This document shows positions 9,492 through 22,484 of a stretch of 64,000 bases of DNA, one piece after another. Each line of letters begins with the position of its first letter. Position 1 is the first letter of the stretch. Under the pieces are notes generated by a model that was given only the letters and a program-made list of their open reading frames with translations, had not been told where the DNA came from and ran no database searches. Source of the DNA: Mucidula mucida. Taxonomy: Eukaryota > Basidiomycota > Agaricomycetes > Agaricales > Physalacriaceae. The position numbers and the translations under genes were made by a program. The stretch lies in contig JADNYV010000177.1 in the NCBI GenBank assembly GCA_015501055.1, forward strand, positions 1 through 64,000, written 5' to 3'.

Positions 9492-12400
9492 TCATCGTCT
9501 ATTGTCCATTAACGAAGCCGCGATCGCCCTCTTCATCTCCTCGTCCTCATGTTCCTCGCGCGAAGATGCCTCAGACAACTGCTTCGCCAACTCCAAATCC
9601 CTAAGAAACGCCGCCTCATCCTCCTCCTCCTGCTCGACGCTCATTACAGGCTGGGCGGCGTCTGCTGATTATTGAGAACCCCAATCTGCGCTGCCGCTGA
9701 AGAATCCACGGCCTGAAGTGTCTGATAAGAGGATGCAGGCGAAGACGACGGTGTCGATATCGCAGAAGGCGTTGACGTCGAATCCATTGAGCTAGAAAAA
9801 CTCGAAAGCGAAAGCCTCCTCTGCCCGGGCGTCTCTCTCCTTCTCCTTCTCCTTTTCCTCAGATGGGCTCGGCGCTATCTCACTCCGTGCCTTTGCTTCC
9901 TCAACCACGAGCCTCGCCAACTCTTTCTTCCGCTCTCCAACAGTCTCCTTTGCACACGAAAACTTCTCACAATCTCGCCCTTTTCAGAACCCGTACTGTC
10001 CTTGACTGCGTCCATCCCGTCTTTGATACGCGTAAGCGAAGCTGGCGTTCCCATGCCTTGGATGGAGCTCCAGGATGCATGGACTGCATGGCGCCTTGAA
10101 AAGGCTGAGAGATGAAACCGGCGATTCCGGCAGCCGGAAGCATTGTCGCGTTAACCACTAGCAAGTAAATAGCACCATATGAAGAGAAGTCGAACGAGAA
10201 GTCACTTACTCCCTCTCGCAGATCCTTTCAAGACACCCACGAAGCCCTCCTTCTTGCCTCCCTTGACCGGTTCCCGTACCAAACCAGTGATACCATCGTA
10301 GTACCCATGCACCAGACTCTTCCCACCCTCCCGTACGCCACTCTTGAAGTCAGTCACTTTCCCTGTGCTCCGCACCTCCGTGCCATACAACTTCGGTACA
10401 TTGTGCAGCCCCTCATGTACCGATGAGAAGATTTTCATAACGCCCTTGGGAATGGCGGTGGTGGTGTGGATAATGCCGTTGATTGGAGAGCTAATCCAAG
10501 GTATCAGTACATGTTACAAATACAAAAAATGAGTACGTCTCGCTTACTAGAATATCTCTGCAATCCCAGCATAATAATGTGTGATGGTCCAGAAGATAGC
10601 AGTTCCTCCGCCGCTTATGGGTCAGAAACTGGCTTGCGCGGGTCGTATTCTTTCGGTCTGTGCAAATCGAGTGTATCCATATTGATTTCGCCGGCGTCGG
10701 AAAGCACTTGGGCGGCGAAGGCACTAAGCTTTAGACACTGAAATGAAGGAACAAAAAAGATTTTAGTATTGGAGAAGAAGACGAAACGAAAAATCAACTT
10801 GTTCTGTACTCCACCATACTGCGACACGCCCTGGGTCCAGATCACACCTCATATTCTTCAGCGGTAAGTGTTTATAGAAACTTTCAGCACCCTTGTTCAC
10901 ACCGTCCTAAGCATAGCGCAAATTAATATCGAACAAAGCGTCTATAACAAAGAAACCCACCTCGCTCTTGATCGACTCCCCCATCGACTTCGCCGCCGAC
11001 TTCGCTTTGTGACTTACAAGTACTTCGATAGCCTCCCTCAATCTGTCCACTCCTTCTCCGTTGTCATTCGTTAGCTCCTCTGGTGCAATAGGCTGTGGCC
11101 CCGCTCCTGCCCGCGCGATCATCTCGCCCAGAATCCTTGGTCACCGAAAAAAGGTACAACCTGAGGACCACGTCAGGATATAATAGCAAGACAAACTTCG
11201 AAGAACCACACCAAAGTAGGCAGCCCGCAAGCCAAGCCTGCTGCAGTGGTCCCCGCTCCACCATGGTGAACAACAGCCGCTACACGACCGGCAGAAAACA
11301 GCCAGTCATGGGGGACGTTACCAAGGATAAAGACATGCGACGGAAGTGGGATGTCGCCACACTGGCCGAGTTTAGCCCACCCCGAAGAAAGGAGCAGGCG
11401 AACACCAGCTTGCTTCGTGGCTTCAAATATCGTTTCTACACGAAAGTCAGATGAATCAGATACATAAGCACAGGAAATAATGCACTGGTCATCGCAACGG
11501 GATCATCCACGACTACGGAACCGAATCCGATGTATATAGGGACAGGCCCTGCAGCCAGGAATCCTGCCAGATCAGCGGAAGGACTGTAGTTAGAGGCCAG
11601 GTCGAGGAAGTAAAAGCCCGTTACATCTAATATCGAGATGTTATAAGGTCATACCCAAACTCGAACAAAGGACGTGCCTATATGATTGCGCCAATCGTGA
11701 GGCTTTGGCACTAGAGCGGAGCTCATGCAATACGTCCATGGGATTTTGAGCGTATCTGCTACACCGGGACCTGTGCGCGCGTTCAGAGAGCCTAAGCCAA
11801 GAGTCTTTTTCCGAAATTCGTTGATAATGTCCCCAATGCTGGCACACATGGTTAGACGTAGCTTTGCGTGGGATATTAGTACATACCCTTGCCAGGTCAT
11901 GAGCTCTGCAAGTGGGTACGTCAAGTAGTTCGTCAAGCCGGGTTCCGCGTTCGTTTGTTTGACATTAACAAGTGGATGTGGAAACGCTGTCGTCGGGGTC
12001 CACGGCATCGCTACCAATTTCATTAGCCCAATAACCGTAAGCCAGGACAAGACTCACTGAAACTCAATAAGAGCGGTACACCAAGTGCTTCAGCGCAGTG
12101 CACATGCGCAAACGCAGGAGGATTACTTATAATTGCGTCCGCCGCGAAAGGTTTCCCAGTCTTCTGATCAGCAGCGTAACATGCCTCGAAACACCCGCCA
12201 ATCATCGTCTTCAGCATAACGCGTTTGCGCGGGATATCGCCATTAGTGAGAGATGTCATTCCCGGCATCAGGCCAGGATCTGGCAAAAGTGTGAGCGAGT
12301 ACACGGATATCGTACTATCAAAACACACTTTTCACCATGTAGCTCATCAAATCGGCGGGATCCCCACCAATGTCAAAGAACTCCAGCCCGTGCTCGTTTA

Positions 12401-12880
12401 CGAAAGAGCGGAACGTTTCGTGTGAAGCGAGGCGCACGCGATGACCGTCCGCAATGAGACGTTTGCCGAGGGCGATGTACGGTTGAACATCACCCCGACT
12501 TCCCACAATCATAATCACGATGTTGAGACTCGGGAAGCGGCGCCATTCTAGCTCATCCTCTTCTACAGCAAACTCTTTGACCTCCTGGGCGTGTTCCTCA
12601 GGCAAGTCGGGTAGCTTATGTTTAAGGTCAAGTTTAACGGAGATGGTGCCGTCGGGGGTGATGTTCGCGGAGGAAGAGAGACCACGGCCGACATTCATGT
12701 ACGAAGCGTAGTCTACATATGACGTTAGTAGCTCCATCGTGGCACAGCTCTCTGTAACCTACCAGTTTCGCGCTGTAGACGTGAGCTACTGCTCCTGCTC
12801 GCCATAGATGACTCTGAATCGCTAGATTCGCTGGCGACAGAGTTCGACTGCATGTATTTCGGAGGGTATGAGGAGACCAT
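9492..12880 (-). CDS. UDP-glycosyltransferase (sterol glucosyltransferase-like, GT1/GT28 fold) with UIM tail; frameshift in the PSPG-like motif
   Basis: Multi-exon, starting at ATG 12880 (MVSSYPPKY). The N-terminal GT domain is clear: [20 protein letters not shown], then [12 protein letters not shown] and [11 protein letters not shown]. The middle shows [20 protein letters not shown] and PTTAFPHPL. The C-terminal donor site shows [20 protein letters not shown] and [11 protein letters not shown]. These match Atg26-like enzymes that transfer glucose from UDP-glucose to sterols or lipids. One base appears missing at the GGG at 11127-11129: FFGDQGFW runs into a stop, while the next frame continues [10 protein letters not shown]. 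After further conserved blocks ([18 protein letters not shown]) the protein ends with two ubiquitin-interacting-like helices; [15 protein letters not shown] fits the UIM consensus closely. Exact introns are not all resolved. The break may be real decay or a homopolymer error. Confidence 0.75.
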
Positions 12881-13624
12881 CGTCGGTATCTTCTAATAGC
12901 AAAATGGAGAGGTCGTCAAGGTACAATTAAACCGTAAGTTGGCCGATAACACTTTGCAGCCAATCGCGTCGAACAGGGCAGTAGTCAAAGTCAAGAGAAT
13001 GGCGGTAATGCAAAGCGAGAGGTCGTTTTCGGACGAGATGGTGATGGTCAGTTATTAAGGCAAGGGCTTCCGACCCTGCTCCAAACGCGGTCATGAACGC
13101 GTCAGCCAATCATATCGTCGGACCTATGTTCCCGTTTAGGCCTTTACACCGCTTTTCAATAACGCTCAAGGCGTACTCATTCTGTGGCCCGGAAATCCCT
13201 GCTGAGCCACGGAAAAACACGATAAACCCGGACGTGTACGCTTGGACTATAACACGGGTACAGCCAAGTCAAGGACGGTCCCTGAGAACGTACCGGGTGA
13301 GGTATCCTTTTCATAGTTCAACAAACTAAAAATACAACGTGTAGTACAGCATCCTATTCCTGCTAAAATCTCATGGTCTGGGGATGTACATATCTGGATC
13401 TGCGATACGTGGCGCGGAGCTGGTGCATTTTAAAAGATCCATTTGTGATGCACCGATGTGTGGTAGTCCCGAAATGTCTGCCCCCGGCCCACTTCCTCCT
13501 CCGGTACTCTTCCTCCCATTCCTGACAACATCGAGTCCAGGTACGCCCTTCTAGTATAGTACGCGTAAACTCGCACATATCTGATTCTTCACCCGTAGCA
13601 TTGGCCTACAGGTAGATCGCTTCG
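12881..13624. other. Intergenic, no gene seen
   Basis: Head-to-head gap between the glycosyltransferase and the DUF6534-like remnant. Open frames here show no recognisable domain. Confidence 0.4.
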
Positions 13625-14975
13625 ATGGGTTGCTTCGCGCCATTTCTGACTGCTTCCCCGATAGCTGCTTGGATCACTGCTCAACTTTATGCTCTATGGA
13701 ATCCTCGCGCTACAAATCTGTACGTCTTCTGCCTGTGATCCATCTGTACGTGCTGACATCTTCGGCAGATATCTACCACACGTCTTTCCCGCGGACAATA
13801 GGAAGATTAAATGGCTGGGTATGCTGTCCCATTTGTCTGCGGCAAGCTGGAAGCTGATGTAGCGATCACCCTACTTCGTATTTGCCTTTGAAACAGCCCA
13901 GACCATCATGAACGGCGCCGTGGACGTGTTCAACTCTTTCGCGAGAGGCTTGCGGAGCCCGGGATTATTCCAATCTACACGCCTATCATGGGCTCCGTTA
14001 TCGCTTTCATGGTGCAGTTTTTGGATCATCAAGCGGTCCGTGTGGTGGCTGTCGGCTACTATCGCTACGGTAATGCACGTTTCCGCTACGCGTCGCTGCA
14101 CGTTGCTGAACATGGGGTATGTCTTCAGATTTCGGTTGTCCAAGCTGCGTCCGGATTCGTAGGAGGCGTTAGAGTAAGCAGTCTCCTGGATCATGATGTG
14201 TACCGCTTCATTAAGCTGATGGTTCCGTGCACAGGCTATACTCCTTGTTAAGGATATACAAGCCGGGCTCGCTCACAATCAGACGCTATTGGTCTACGTA
14301 AAGCCTCTTGGGACTCTTGTTATTGATGCGCATCTAATTCGTATCTCATACATCTAGATGTGGCTCATTGGCGATGCCATAGCGGATGTTTTATTGCGAG
14401 TGTCATGTCCCTCCTAGTGCGTTTCATCGGGCTTCGACTTCACATGGACGCGATGCTGACGCCGTGATAGTTACTCAAGGCAAAGAGCAGGCAGCATTCC
14501 CAAACGAATGATGCGGTGTTGCATATTGTGCGAATGACAATCGAAACAAACGCGCTGTCGACTGCGATCGCGATCATCCGCTCGTGCTCTTCGCTACAAA
14601 TGAGAAGGGGACGTTATTCATATGCCCTACGATGGAAGTCGGGAAGATGTCAGTCATACCCATTGTCTGCCCTGCTGATGCTGATGTGGCGCAGTTACTC
14701 CAACATACTTTTGCTCACGTTCAATAATCGGGACGCGCTCTCGAGACGCATGGATTCGTCAGACAGCAGAAGTTTACCTTCACATTGTACGCCTATATGC
14801 GACCGGCTGTACCGTTCTGCGCTGGCTTAAACCCGGAGGAATTTCTTGAAGATACTACGCTTTTGCGACGGAGATCAGCACTTGGATCAGCATAATCAAC
14901 CAGAGTTCCACGATGACTGACTCGGATGCGATCACTCGTCTCGACGAGGGGGGATATGGAGGCATGAAGGTGCGC
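13625..14975 (+). pseudogene. DUF6534-like multi-span membrane protein, decayed
   Basis: Signature pieces of the Agaricomycete DUF6534 family appear in order but in different frames. YVFAFETAQTIMNGAVDVF comes first, then IYTPIMGSVIAFMVQF one frame off. RSVWWLSATIATVMHVSA follows. LLKAKSRQHSQTNDAVLHIV runs into RMTIETNALSTAIAI. YSNILLLTFNNRDALS comes next, then a C-terminal stretch with a serine/threonine-rich end. The frame changes near 13990, 14030 and 14600 are not bordered by introns. The upstream edge (MGCFAPFLTAS at 13625) is uncertain. Family members are predicted seven-span membrane proteins of unknown role. Confidence 0.6.
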
Positions 14976-16275
14976 TGCATTTGTTCAAATCCCTTCGCTG
15001 ATGTTTTCCTTCGTAGGTGCAAACATCTACGGGGCACTAATACTTAGTAATTATGTTTTCTGTGGAATTATATATATGGAAACACTGTGTTGTACGATAG
15101 CTATGTTGGAATAGCAAGCACGAGTCTCGGAGGTCTCGGGCTTAGTATTGTCGAGTATCTTCAACGTACTTCGAGTCGAGTCCAAAGCTTGTTACTAATA
15201 CTTTACTCATGCAGTCCATAGTCCCCGTCGATAGTTTAAATAGCTCTGTATTTTCGTGTAGCTACTCTATCGACTTGTAACCCCCACTAAGTACCTCTGG
15301 TGTGACTGTACCTCATTTGGAGCTTAGTTTCGTGCCCCGAGTCACCGAACTCTCACAGGCTATTCGCTACTTGAATAGCCCTTTGTACTTATCATTAATC
15401 TCGAACCATAGAATCAGGGCTGGTCGAATTCAGAAATGATCCAACACGTGACGTACTGGTCTCTTAAATGCTCACCATCACCTTCGGGTTTGACGATAGC
15501 TGTATGTCTACGTTCGCGCGTCTCTAAAGCATCGAGTCCTCCTTTCAAGCTCTGCCCGAGCGAATCGAAGTCACGCCTTTCCTCTTCGCCTTGCACGCGG
15601 CTATTTCACGAGCACCTCACATTTTTAGTCGCAAGGACTCGTAACAATCTTGTCGCACTCAGACCAAGCTGCATCAGATACGCGCGCGCTGTGTGGCGGC
15701 AAGATATTGATTTGCTAACGCGATAGAACGGAAAAATCGATGTCATACTACTTCATCGCTGGTACCTTTGCTCGAGTGATTGCGCGCGCGAATCAGAAGG
15801 ATATCCCCTAACAACGCGATGTGGAATACTCGAACTGGTGCAAAGAAAATGGCAGGCTCTCACTACGACCTTCACGCGACAGGTAACCTTGTTCCCATTC
15901 TGACGAGTTATTGTATTCGAACAATCACGAAAACAATAAGCGCCTATCTAGGACCAAATCCCATCAAGGGAAACAGCAACTGTTGTTGGTCTTTTGGTTT
16001 CATTTGGCGATTATTGTTCTCGGATTGTGGCTCTGCTTGTGTTGTTTCGATATAAAGGCTCAGAAAACGCCGTTCGAATCTAACACATCAAGCTACCACC
16101 TCCCCAACATCTCCCTCGTAATTCATACTTAGTCCAATGGCAGCCGGTGGGTCTCATTAGGATTCAAGGCCTTCTTCGCACATTGACCGTTTACCTAGCC
16201 CTTCCACCCGACACGCTTGGGGATGCCTTGTCGCAATGTTGGCCCCCGATCTGGGCGGATCTTCCACCCCAAACG
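14976..16275. other. Intergenic, no gene seen
   Basis: About 1.3 kb with only short unsupported frames. The last 200 bp are probably the 5' flank of the pseudokinase gene. Confidence 0.4.
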
Positions 16276-18433
16276 ATGACCAACAATTCTGTCCCGTCTG
16301 TCCGTATGGCTACTAGCAGCGCTGCCGCAAGTGGCCCTTTTAACGCCACGTCCTCAGCGAAAAGGAGGTCTGGTGTACTACTCAGTCCAAACGCTTCGAG
16401 GACACATCTCCAATCTACCATTAATTACGACCCTTTGACGCCTCTCCCTGGTAGATACTCCATGCATCTCGCCGACAATCTCCTGCTCAGGAATGTGAAA
16501 TCTATTCCCGATCTTTCCGACCAACTGTCTAAACTCGTCGACGATGCACTTGGCCGAGCCAATGCAGAACCTGGGAAACCACATCCGCGAGATATATGTA
16601 TACCCGACGAGCACACTGAGCTCTCCAAAGACTGTCGCCAAAGGAGTGCTCAGGCCTGTCGGGATGTTCCGGTCGCTACCATCGAAGACGTGGGGACGGC
16701 GTTTAAAACGAGGCACACGTTAGCAGCTGCGATTTCGTCGGTCCTCGTTGAGAGATCCTCTACGTTTCCGGGTCCCCGTGGTGGGATCCTGCGATACAGC
16801 ACGACCCCGACTACTCTGCATGGCAATGATGTGGCAGACCTTCCACACGCTAGCGCCTATCTTTCTGTCCATGCCCCTGTGCCTGACCTAGATCGCGTAT
16901 CAAAGAGTTCGGGTTATCTGACATTGTTGTCTTCAATTTTCAGCCTGCGGCGGGTCCTTTACGTCCATTTTCTCTGTTTCATGTGATGCAGCAGATGGTA
17001 AAGCATAACATACCTTGGAGGTGGTGCAGTGCCAGTCTGGAAGCAGCAGCGTTAACATTTGCGGATCGGACCGCTGCAAGCGCTTTCCAGAGCTCAACGT
17101 TGCATCAAATTCCGGGCGGCCAACGGGTGTTGACGGCGATAGAATTCTACAGATTATCGAGGAATCGTTAGCCAACACCGTTGACCTAAGCGGTGAAGCG
17201 CCCCCGGTTTTCCCTCCACCTCTTATTGCTTCAGTGGTGTTCTTATGGCAAGATGTACGCGTCCGATCCTATCTCTCGCTACAGAGCTAACAATCAAGAT
17301 CTGTAGCTGTGGTCTAAAGCTGTTGCTGTTGATGCCTCTTGTATGGTGCTCTGCAGTGGCCACGAAGAGGTCATATTCCTCCGCGAGAGACGGACTCAAA
17401 CAATGTTTATGTCGAAAACTCTGAGTATCGGCTCTCCTACGACCGTCGAGGTGCCTTCTCACTTGAAAATCCACTGTGGGGTTGCTTTGCTCGCCTGGAA
17501 GGATGTGCATGATCGCCAAGCAAAATGTTGAATCTTAGGCGTATTGGAAGACTACCAAGTACCTGGCGGTTCAATTATGACGGCGATATCGATTTCTCAA
17601 ACCCAAGTGTATCATTCGCGACCAAGAACATTGCGTACCGACTCTCGATGGGAGACTTTCTGCCCAACCCATTGACTGTTAGTGCTTTTCCTCCAGTGGC
17701 GCTGATTTCTGATCAAATCTAGGATCTCGACCTGCGGATGGATTTTGATTCTCTCCAACGGACATTCTCCAGGACATCTAGATAAGCTGTCTTCGATCGC
17801 TTCCCTCTGGTTATGCGAGCATGTGTTCAGCGTTCACCTCCTTTCCAGGAGGCGCTACGCGAGTGTGAGAATACACGTGACGCCTCTCAACAGTGAGAAG
17901 CTTTCCGTAGGTTACCTAGAGTACGGGGAGCACAGCGGGACAGGACTCATGGGAATACCTTATGGTCGTTCTTTCATGCTGAAGTTCTTTCGCAGTGCGG
18001 AGACATTGCGAGAAGAACAGCGCATCTTGGGTAGTGTAGCAGCGTTGCAGCAAGGCAACGTCTCAGTGCCCCGTACGATAGAGGGGATTTATAGCTGTCG
18101 CCTACCAGGGGCTGACTTCGACTCAAGCTTCTTCATAATGGAGCATTGCCAGAGAACCCCGATAGGTATCGCCGATAGCATCCCAACATCCATTTCGTAG
18201 GTGAACACATGAAATTCAATACCTTCTCACAACTCCATAATAGGGACGAGCTTCAATCTTGGCTCTCGGCGATACAACGTGCGGGTTTCACCCACAATCG
18301 ACTTTCTGATCACTGTATCCTATGGACACCCGGACGAAGCTCCATTTGTGTCACTGGGTGGTCCAGCGGAAAGAGATGGAAGGAACGCAATTCTGCTTCA
18401 TTGAAGAAGCAAATGGCGATGAAGAAACGCTAA
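16276..18433 (+). CDS. FunK-like kinase-fold protein, predicted pseudokinase
   Basis: Multi-exon, first in-frame ATG at 16276 (MTNNSVPSVRM). A long N-terminal region includes CIPDEHTELS. A segment LWSKAVAVDASCMVLCSGHEE and MFMSKTLSI parallels the neighbour on the other strand (AWIDAVKTDSSMIVFDCGH, LFLSELIDI). A kinase-like domain follows: YLEYGEHSG and FMLKFFRSAETLREEQRIL (lysine kept), then SSFFIMEHC. The catalytic loop reads HNRLSDHCIL instead of HRDxxxxN, and the DFG position reads VTGWSSG, so catalysis is unlikely. It converges on the kinase gene ending at 18500 with only about 65 bp between them. Exon borders are approximate and some internal decay cannot be excluded. Confidence 0.55.
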
Positions 18434-18499
18434 CGGAGATACTGTCTACATTGAAAGGTAACCCACAGAAGAAAGTTAAATATTAAGTATAGTGTGTAT

Positions 18500-20655
18500 T
18501 TAGCTAAGATCATCGCTCCCAATGACCTCGTCTTCGTCGACATAATTCCCCGCTATGAAACTATCCAAACGCGCTTTCTCTGCAACAAAATTGGCTTCAG
18601 TCCCTTCAAAGCTACCTCGGTCAAAATCGGCAATGTAGACGTGATCGAATTCGTCAACCAGGATGTTCCATGAGCGAATGTCCCTGTGTAATACCCCGCC
18701 TTCATGGATACCCCGAAGAATGGAGCGCAATTCCTTACTGTGTCATATTGAGTACACCGTTATAAGAAGGACCACGCTAGACATACCTTTGCTTCGCTGT
18801 TAGCTTCACCTTCCGATCAGAGTTCATCCGTGCACCAAGTGGTCGGCCCACATGCGAGAGCAGCAGGACACACATGGACGAGTCTGAAGTTTCACGGAAT
18901 CCCAAGACTGTAGGTATCCCAGCGACGTTTACCTTGTGCAAATGTTCATACACCTTGTATTCATGTCGCAATCGTTGGATTCGCGACGCAGTCGTGGCCA
19001 TCTTGAGTACGAATGGGCAGTACCTTGGTTTCTGAGAGGAGCCATCCGGTTGAATGACAGCTCTAAACACCTCACCCACCGCACCACGGCCCAGTCTTTT
19101 CTCAAGGACAACACTGATATAATCCTTCGGCGCGTAGGTGGAATTTGGTTTGGTAGATGGAGGAAACACCAGCACGGGCGCGGGCGAGTCGAGGCCATCG
19201 AATTGAAAGAATAAGGCGATAGCGGGTGTTGACGCGATGTGTTGTTGTGTTACCTGGAGGGAGAGCGATGTCAAGAAACGGAGAAACATGAAAGGAAAAC
19301 CTACCAGAACGATTTTCGCTTTTCAGTGAAGGCAGACCGCACCCTCTTGGGAGGTGGAACATTGTCTGGCTCAGCAGCTTTGCGCTTGAGCTCGGCAACC
19401 GTCTCAAGTTCCGGTAAGCGTTGTAGAGCATCATACACTACTGCAACGTGCATGGAAGTCCAGAGCCGTCCGTATGCAGGAGCATAGCAATGACGAATGT
19501 CAATGAGCTCCGAAAGAAACAAGGTCTGGAGCCGTCGATGGCGTACTCCAAGTCGAATGAAATGTCCGCAGTCGAAAACGATCATTGACGAATCGGTCTT
19601 GACTGCGTCAATCCATGCCTGTCATTGTCAGTATTTGCTTGGCGAAGAAAAGTCATACCCACCTTTTGAATATAATGCTCCGCCACGGGTTGGTATTGTT
19701 CTTCCTCGTTGTCTGGACGATCGACCAAACGGACGCGACCTGCCTGAGGAGCACGCTGCGGTAGATGGCCAAGACGCAGTTGTAGTCGGGAGCTACGTCT
19801 AGCATGAGCCGCCGCTGGCAGGTTCCAGAAGCTTTTTGGCGCGTCAGGAGGGCAAAGAGACGGTGGGGGCACTTTAGAACACCGAGAGTCCAATTGCCAG
19901 GGAAACACATTTAGTGTGGCCAGCCTGGACATGTCTTCCAGTACAGGAAGGGCCTCAGGACAGAAATACATTGCCGATATCAGCGACCGTGAGTGCTCCA
20001 GAAGACGCGCCAAAGTCTTCCGCTCATCATCATCCAGATCGACGAGTTGGGAACGTGATTTCAATATCTCTAAAGACGGCGTCTGAGTCGCATACGCATC
20101 ACCCAAGAGACCATGTTCTGGCGCAGCTCTGAGTGAGAGCCACATTAGTAAAGTATACCCATCATCGTGTTTTGACCGAAGAAAGAGACTCGTAGCAATG
20201 CGTTCGCCAGGTATGCAGATCGACGTCTTTCTCAAATCACCAATTGTCCGAGCGTTGCATTTTCCCATATCCTCATGCGCGAGCCGATCAAATACAAATG
20301 CGGCATTTGGAAGGGCCTCAAGTTGCCCAGCATAATCGTCGAGGCCATCCGAGATATCGTTGGGTAGAGACGGAAGGATTTCTACGTGCTTTAGGATGAG
20401 ACTGTGGGGAATATGACGATCGACGAGCTGAAGAGGGAACGAAGGAATGGCGGAAGAGATGTCATCCTCACTGGGCAGCGTGGGAGCGTGGAATTCGAAT
20501 AACTCCTCCTGATAATTGCGAGGGTGCAGGACGGGGGCAGGAGGAGGTACGCGCGGGGCAGTTTCGCGTCCCGGTGACACGCCATAGCCATAAGTGCGCA
20601 CCGAATGAGCAGGTGATGGGGTGCGCGCCGACCAGGCAGGCGATGGACGGTACAT
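18500..20655 (-). CDS. FunK-like protein kinase
   Basis: Starts at ATG 20655 (MYRPSPAWSARTPSPAHS); multi-exon. About 330 N-terminal residues include ICIPGERIATSLFLRSKHDD and LLMWLSLRA. A region with CGHFIRLGVRHRRLQTLFL and a basic patch (PPPKRVRSAF) follow. The kinase domain reads YISVVLEKRLGRGAVGEVF (glycine loop), CPFVLKMATT (lysine), VLHRDIRSWNILVD (catalytic Asp) and IADFDRG (DFG variant). The protein ends soon after (VIGSDDLS), a short C-lobe common in these fungus-expanded kinases. Substrates unknown. Its paralogue lies tail-to-tail at 16276-18433. The promoter and first ~36 codons are duplicated at 43853-43980. Confidence 0.7.
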
Positions 20656-21558
20656 ACGCGTACAAAAGAAACCAACACTGATCACGTTGTCTCAACATCG
20701 GGACTTCGGCCCGAAGAGGGATGAATCATCATTTTGCTGAATCAAATGCGTTCGTCTCCATGGAGGAAAGAAGAGGAGAGAAAGATGAGTTCGCCATATC
20801 TTTATTACAACCACTATCTGTGCTGTCACCCTTACTACCACGTCTCCCACGCGTCACCACCGCTCCTCTTACTACATACCACGACCCACCACCACAACTG
20901 CCACTGACATTCGCTGTATGATGAAGGCCACAATAGTCAAGCTCACCGACCCCCGTAGAGAAGGTAGTGGTAACACCGAAGGGCGTGCTGCTAGTCAGAG
21001 ATGCGCTAAATAATACGATGATGGATGCAAGTTTCTGTTCTGGCGATGACTCGAAGTCCTGCATCCTTTCTGACTTGATGCATCTTCCACGCTCTGGCGA
21101 AAGCACATCTAGCTCTTGTCCATCGACTAGTCCTATCGCAACCAACGAGAAGTATGCCTACCTTCTGAATCTTGATAATTCAATAACCCCTAGTCAATTT
21201 TGCTTCATCACACTCGATAGTCCCTCTCATGGTTCATGTACCGCCATTCGAAACTGTTTCACTCGTTATCACCACTGAAAAGATTGAAATGCGGGAGGTC
21301 AACGTTTGCAAGATGGTGACCTTGATTTCGGATGAAAGCCTCTCCTAGGTTGACGCTCCAAGATAAATTATCGGTGGAACCGTAACAAGGTGTGGTCTAT
21401 GACTGACGCCGCGATCGAAGACAACTTTTCCCAGATCACAGCAGCGCGTAGCGTGCATAGCCGCACTCCCTGGCGCACACCAACACCCGGGCATGCCCAT
21501 CACAATTTGAACCGCGTATCAAGACCTCGAGTGCCTTAGTAGGAAAATTTTCGGGCGC
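20545..21558 (+). repeat. Segmental duplication, copy 1, left block
   Basis: Matches 43853-44858 on the same strand. Identity is near 99% over the right two thirds and lower, mostly from CpG transitions, over the left third. It includes the first codons and promoter of the kinase gene. Confidence 0.9.
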
Positions 21559-22484
21559 CTCGTCTGAATACGCATAGCCCGCTGTATGGCAAGTACGGCG
21601 CTTCACAGCTGACTGTAGTTGGCTGTCAAGGTACCTGATCCCGAGGACATAGGTTTCAGATCGTCGTAGAGCCGACACCGTCTCGCAGAAATAGTACTTG
21701 AATGTGTCGACAGAACGACCGTAATTCAGCATGTGAACTTCCACGAACGCCACTTATTGCATTTCTTGAACCGCCTCCCCAGCCTCTGGACACAGCGAAT
21801 CTGCGTTAGATACTCAATCATTTCAGCAGCCACAATCTATCGGTCTGATTCGCTATGTCTCAAGTTTTACCCGCCAAGGCAGAGAGGACAACGTTGCCCC
21901 CGGGAGAACGAGAGTTCTGAACTTGAATGACCTGAGCGGCTCCTGAGCGAGCGGCCAGGATCGCGTCTGCTGCGATAATTGCCGTGCGTTACCTTTCTGT
22001 TTGAGATGGGGTGTCTGACTTTTCGCTGTGTCATGAATATTTGTTCTAGGAAGTAAAGAGAAAACATTAGACGGCAGTCTTGACACTTTGCTTCACCTCG
22101 CCTGTGTAAACTGTAGAGCTACCGATCCTTAATGTCCCCGATAGGGCACTTGGAGGTGTCCGTCCTGTAGGAATGCGCGACAGCATCTGTCAAGCCGATA
22201 AACAAGAACGGTACTTACGCCTCTTCGCAGATGTCGAACGGATCATCAAGGACTGTAAGGCCTCCCAACAATCAATTTGAGCATGAGGGCTCCGGTTGCC
22301 CCCGAGGCCGCGATGGTGCTGATGTAATCGTGAATCTTACTGACGGATTGAAACTAGTACCTTGTAGTTCGGGCCATGTTGAAGCGATCAGAACCAAAGA
22401 GACTCTTTGAACTTATGGAGTATCTGACAACACAGCAACGGAAACTGTATGATTTTTGACAAAAGAGAAGTATCGTGCATGAAC
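20656..22484. other. Intergenic, first 0.9 kb duplicated at 43.9-44.86 kb
   Basis: Holds the kinase promoter on minus and short frames without domains. A frame at about 20729-21130 is not preserved in the second copy, where a 5-bp deletion falls inside it, so it is probably not coding. Confidence 0.45.

Noticed and set aside
20729..21145. 138-codon minus frame as a small secreted protein
   Set aside because: Starts from a non-ATG codon, has no signal peptide, and is broken by a 5-bp deletion in the otherwise near-identical second copy.
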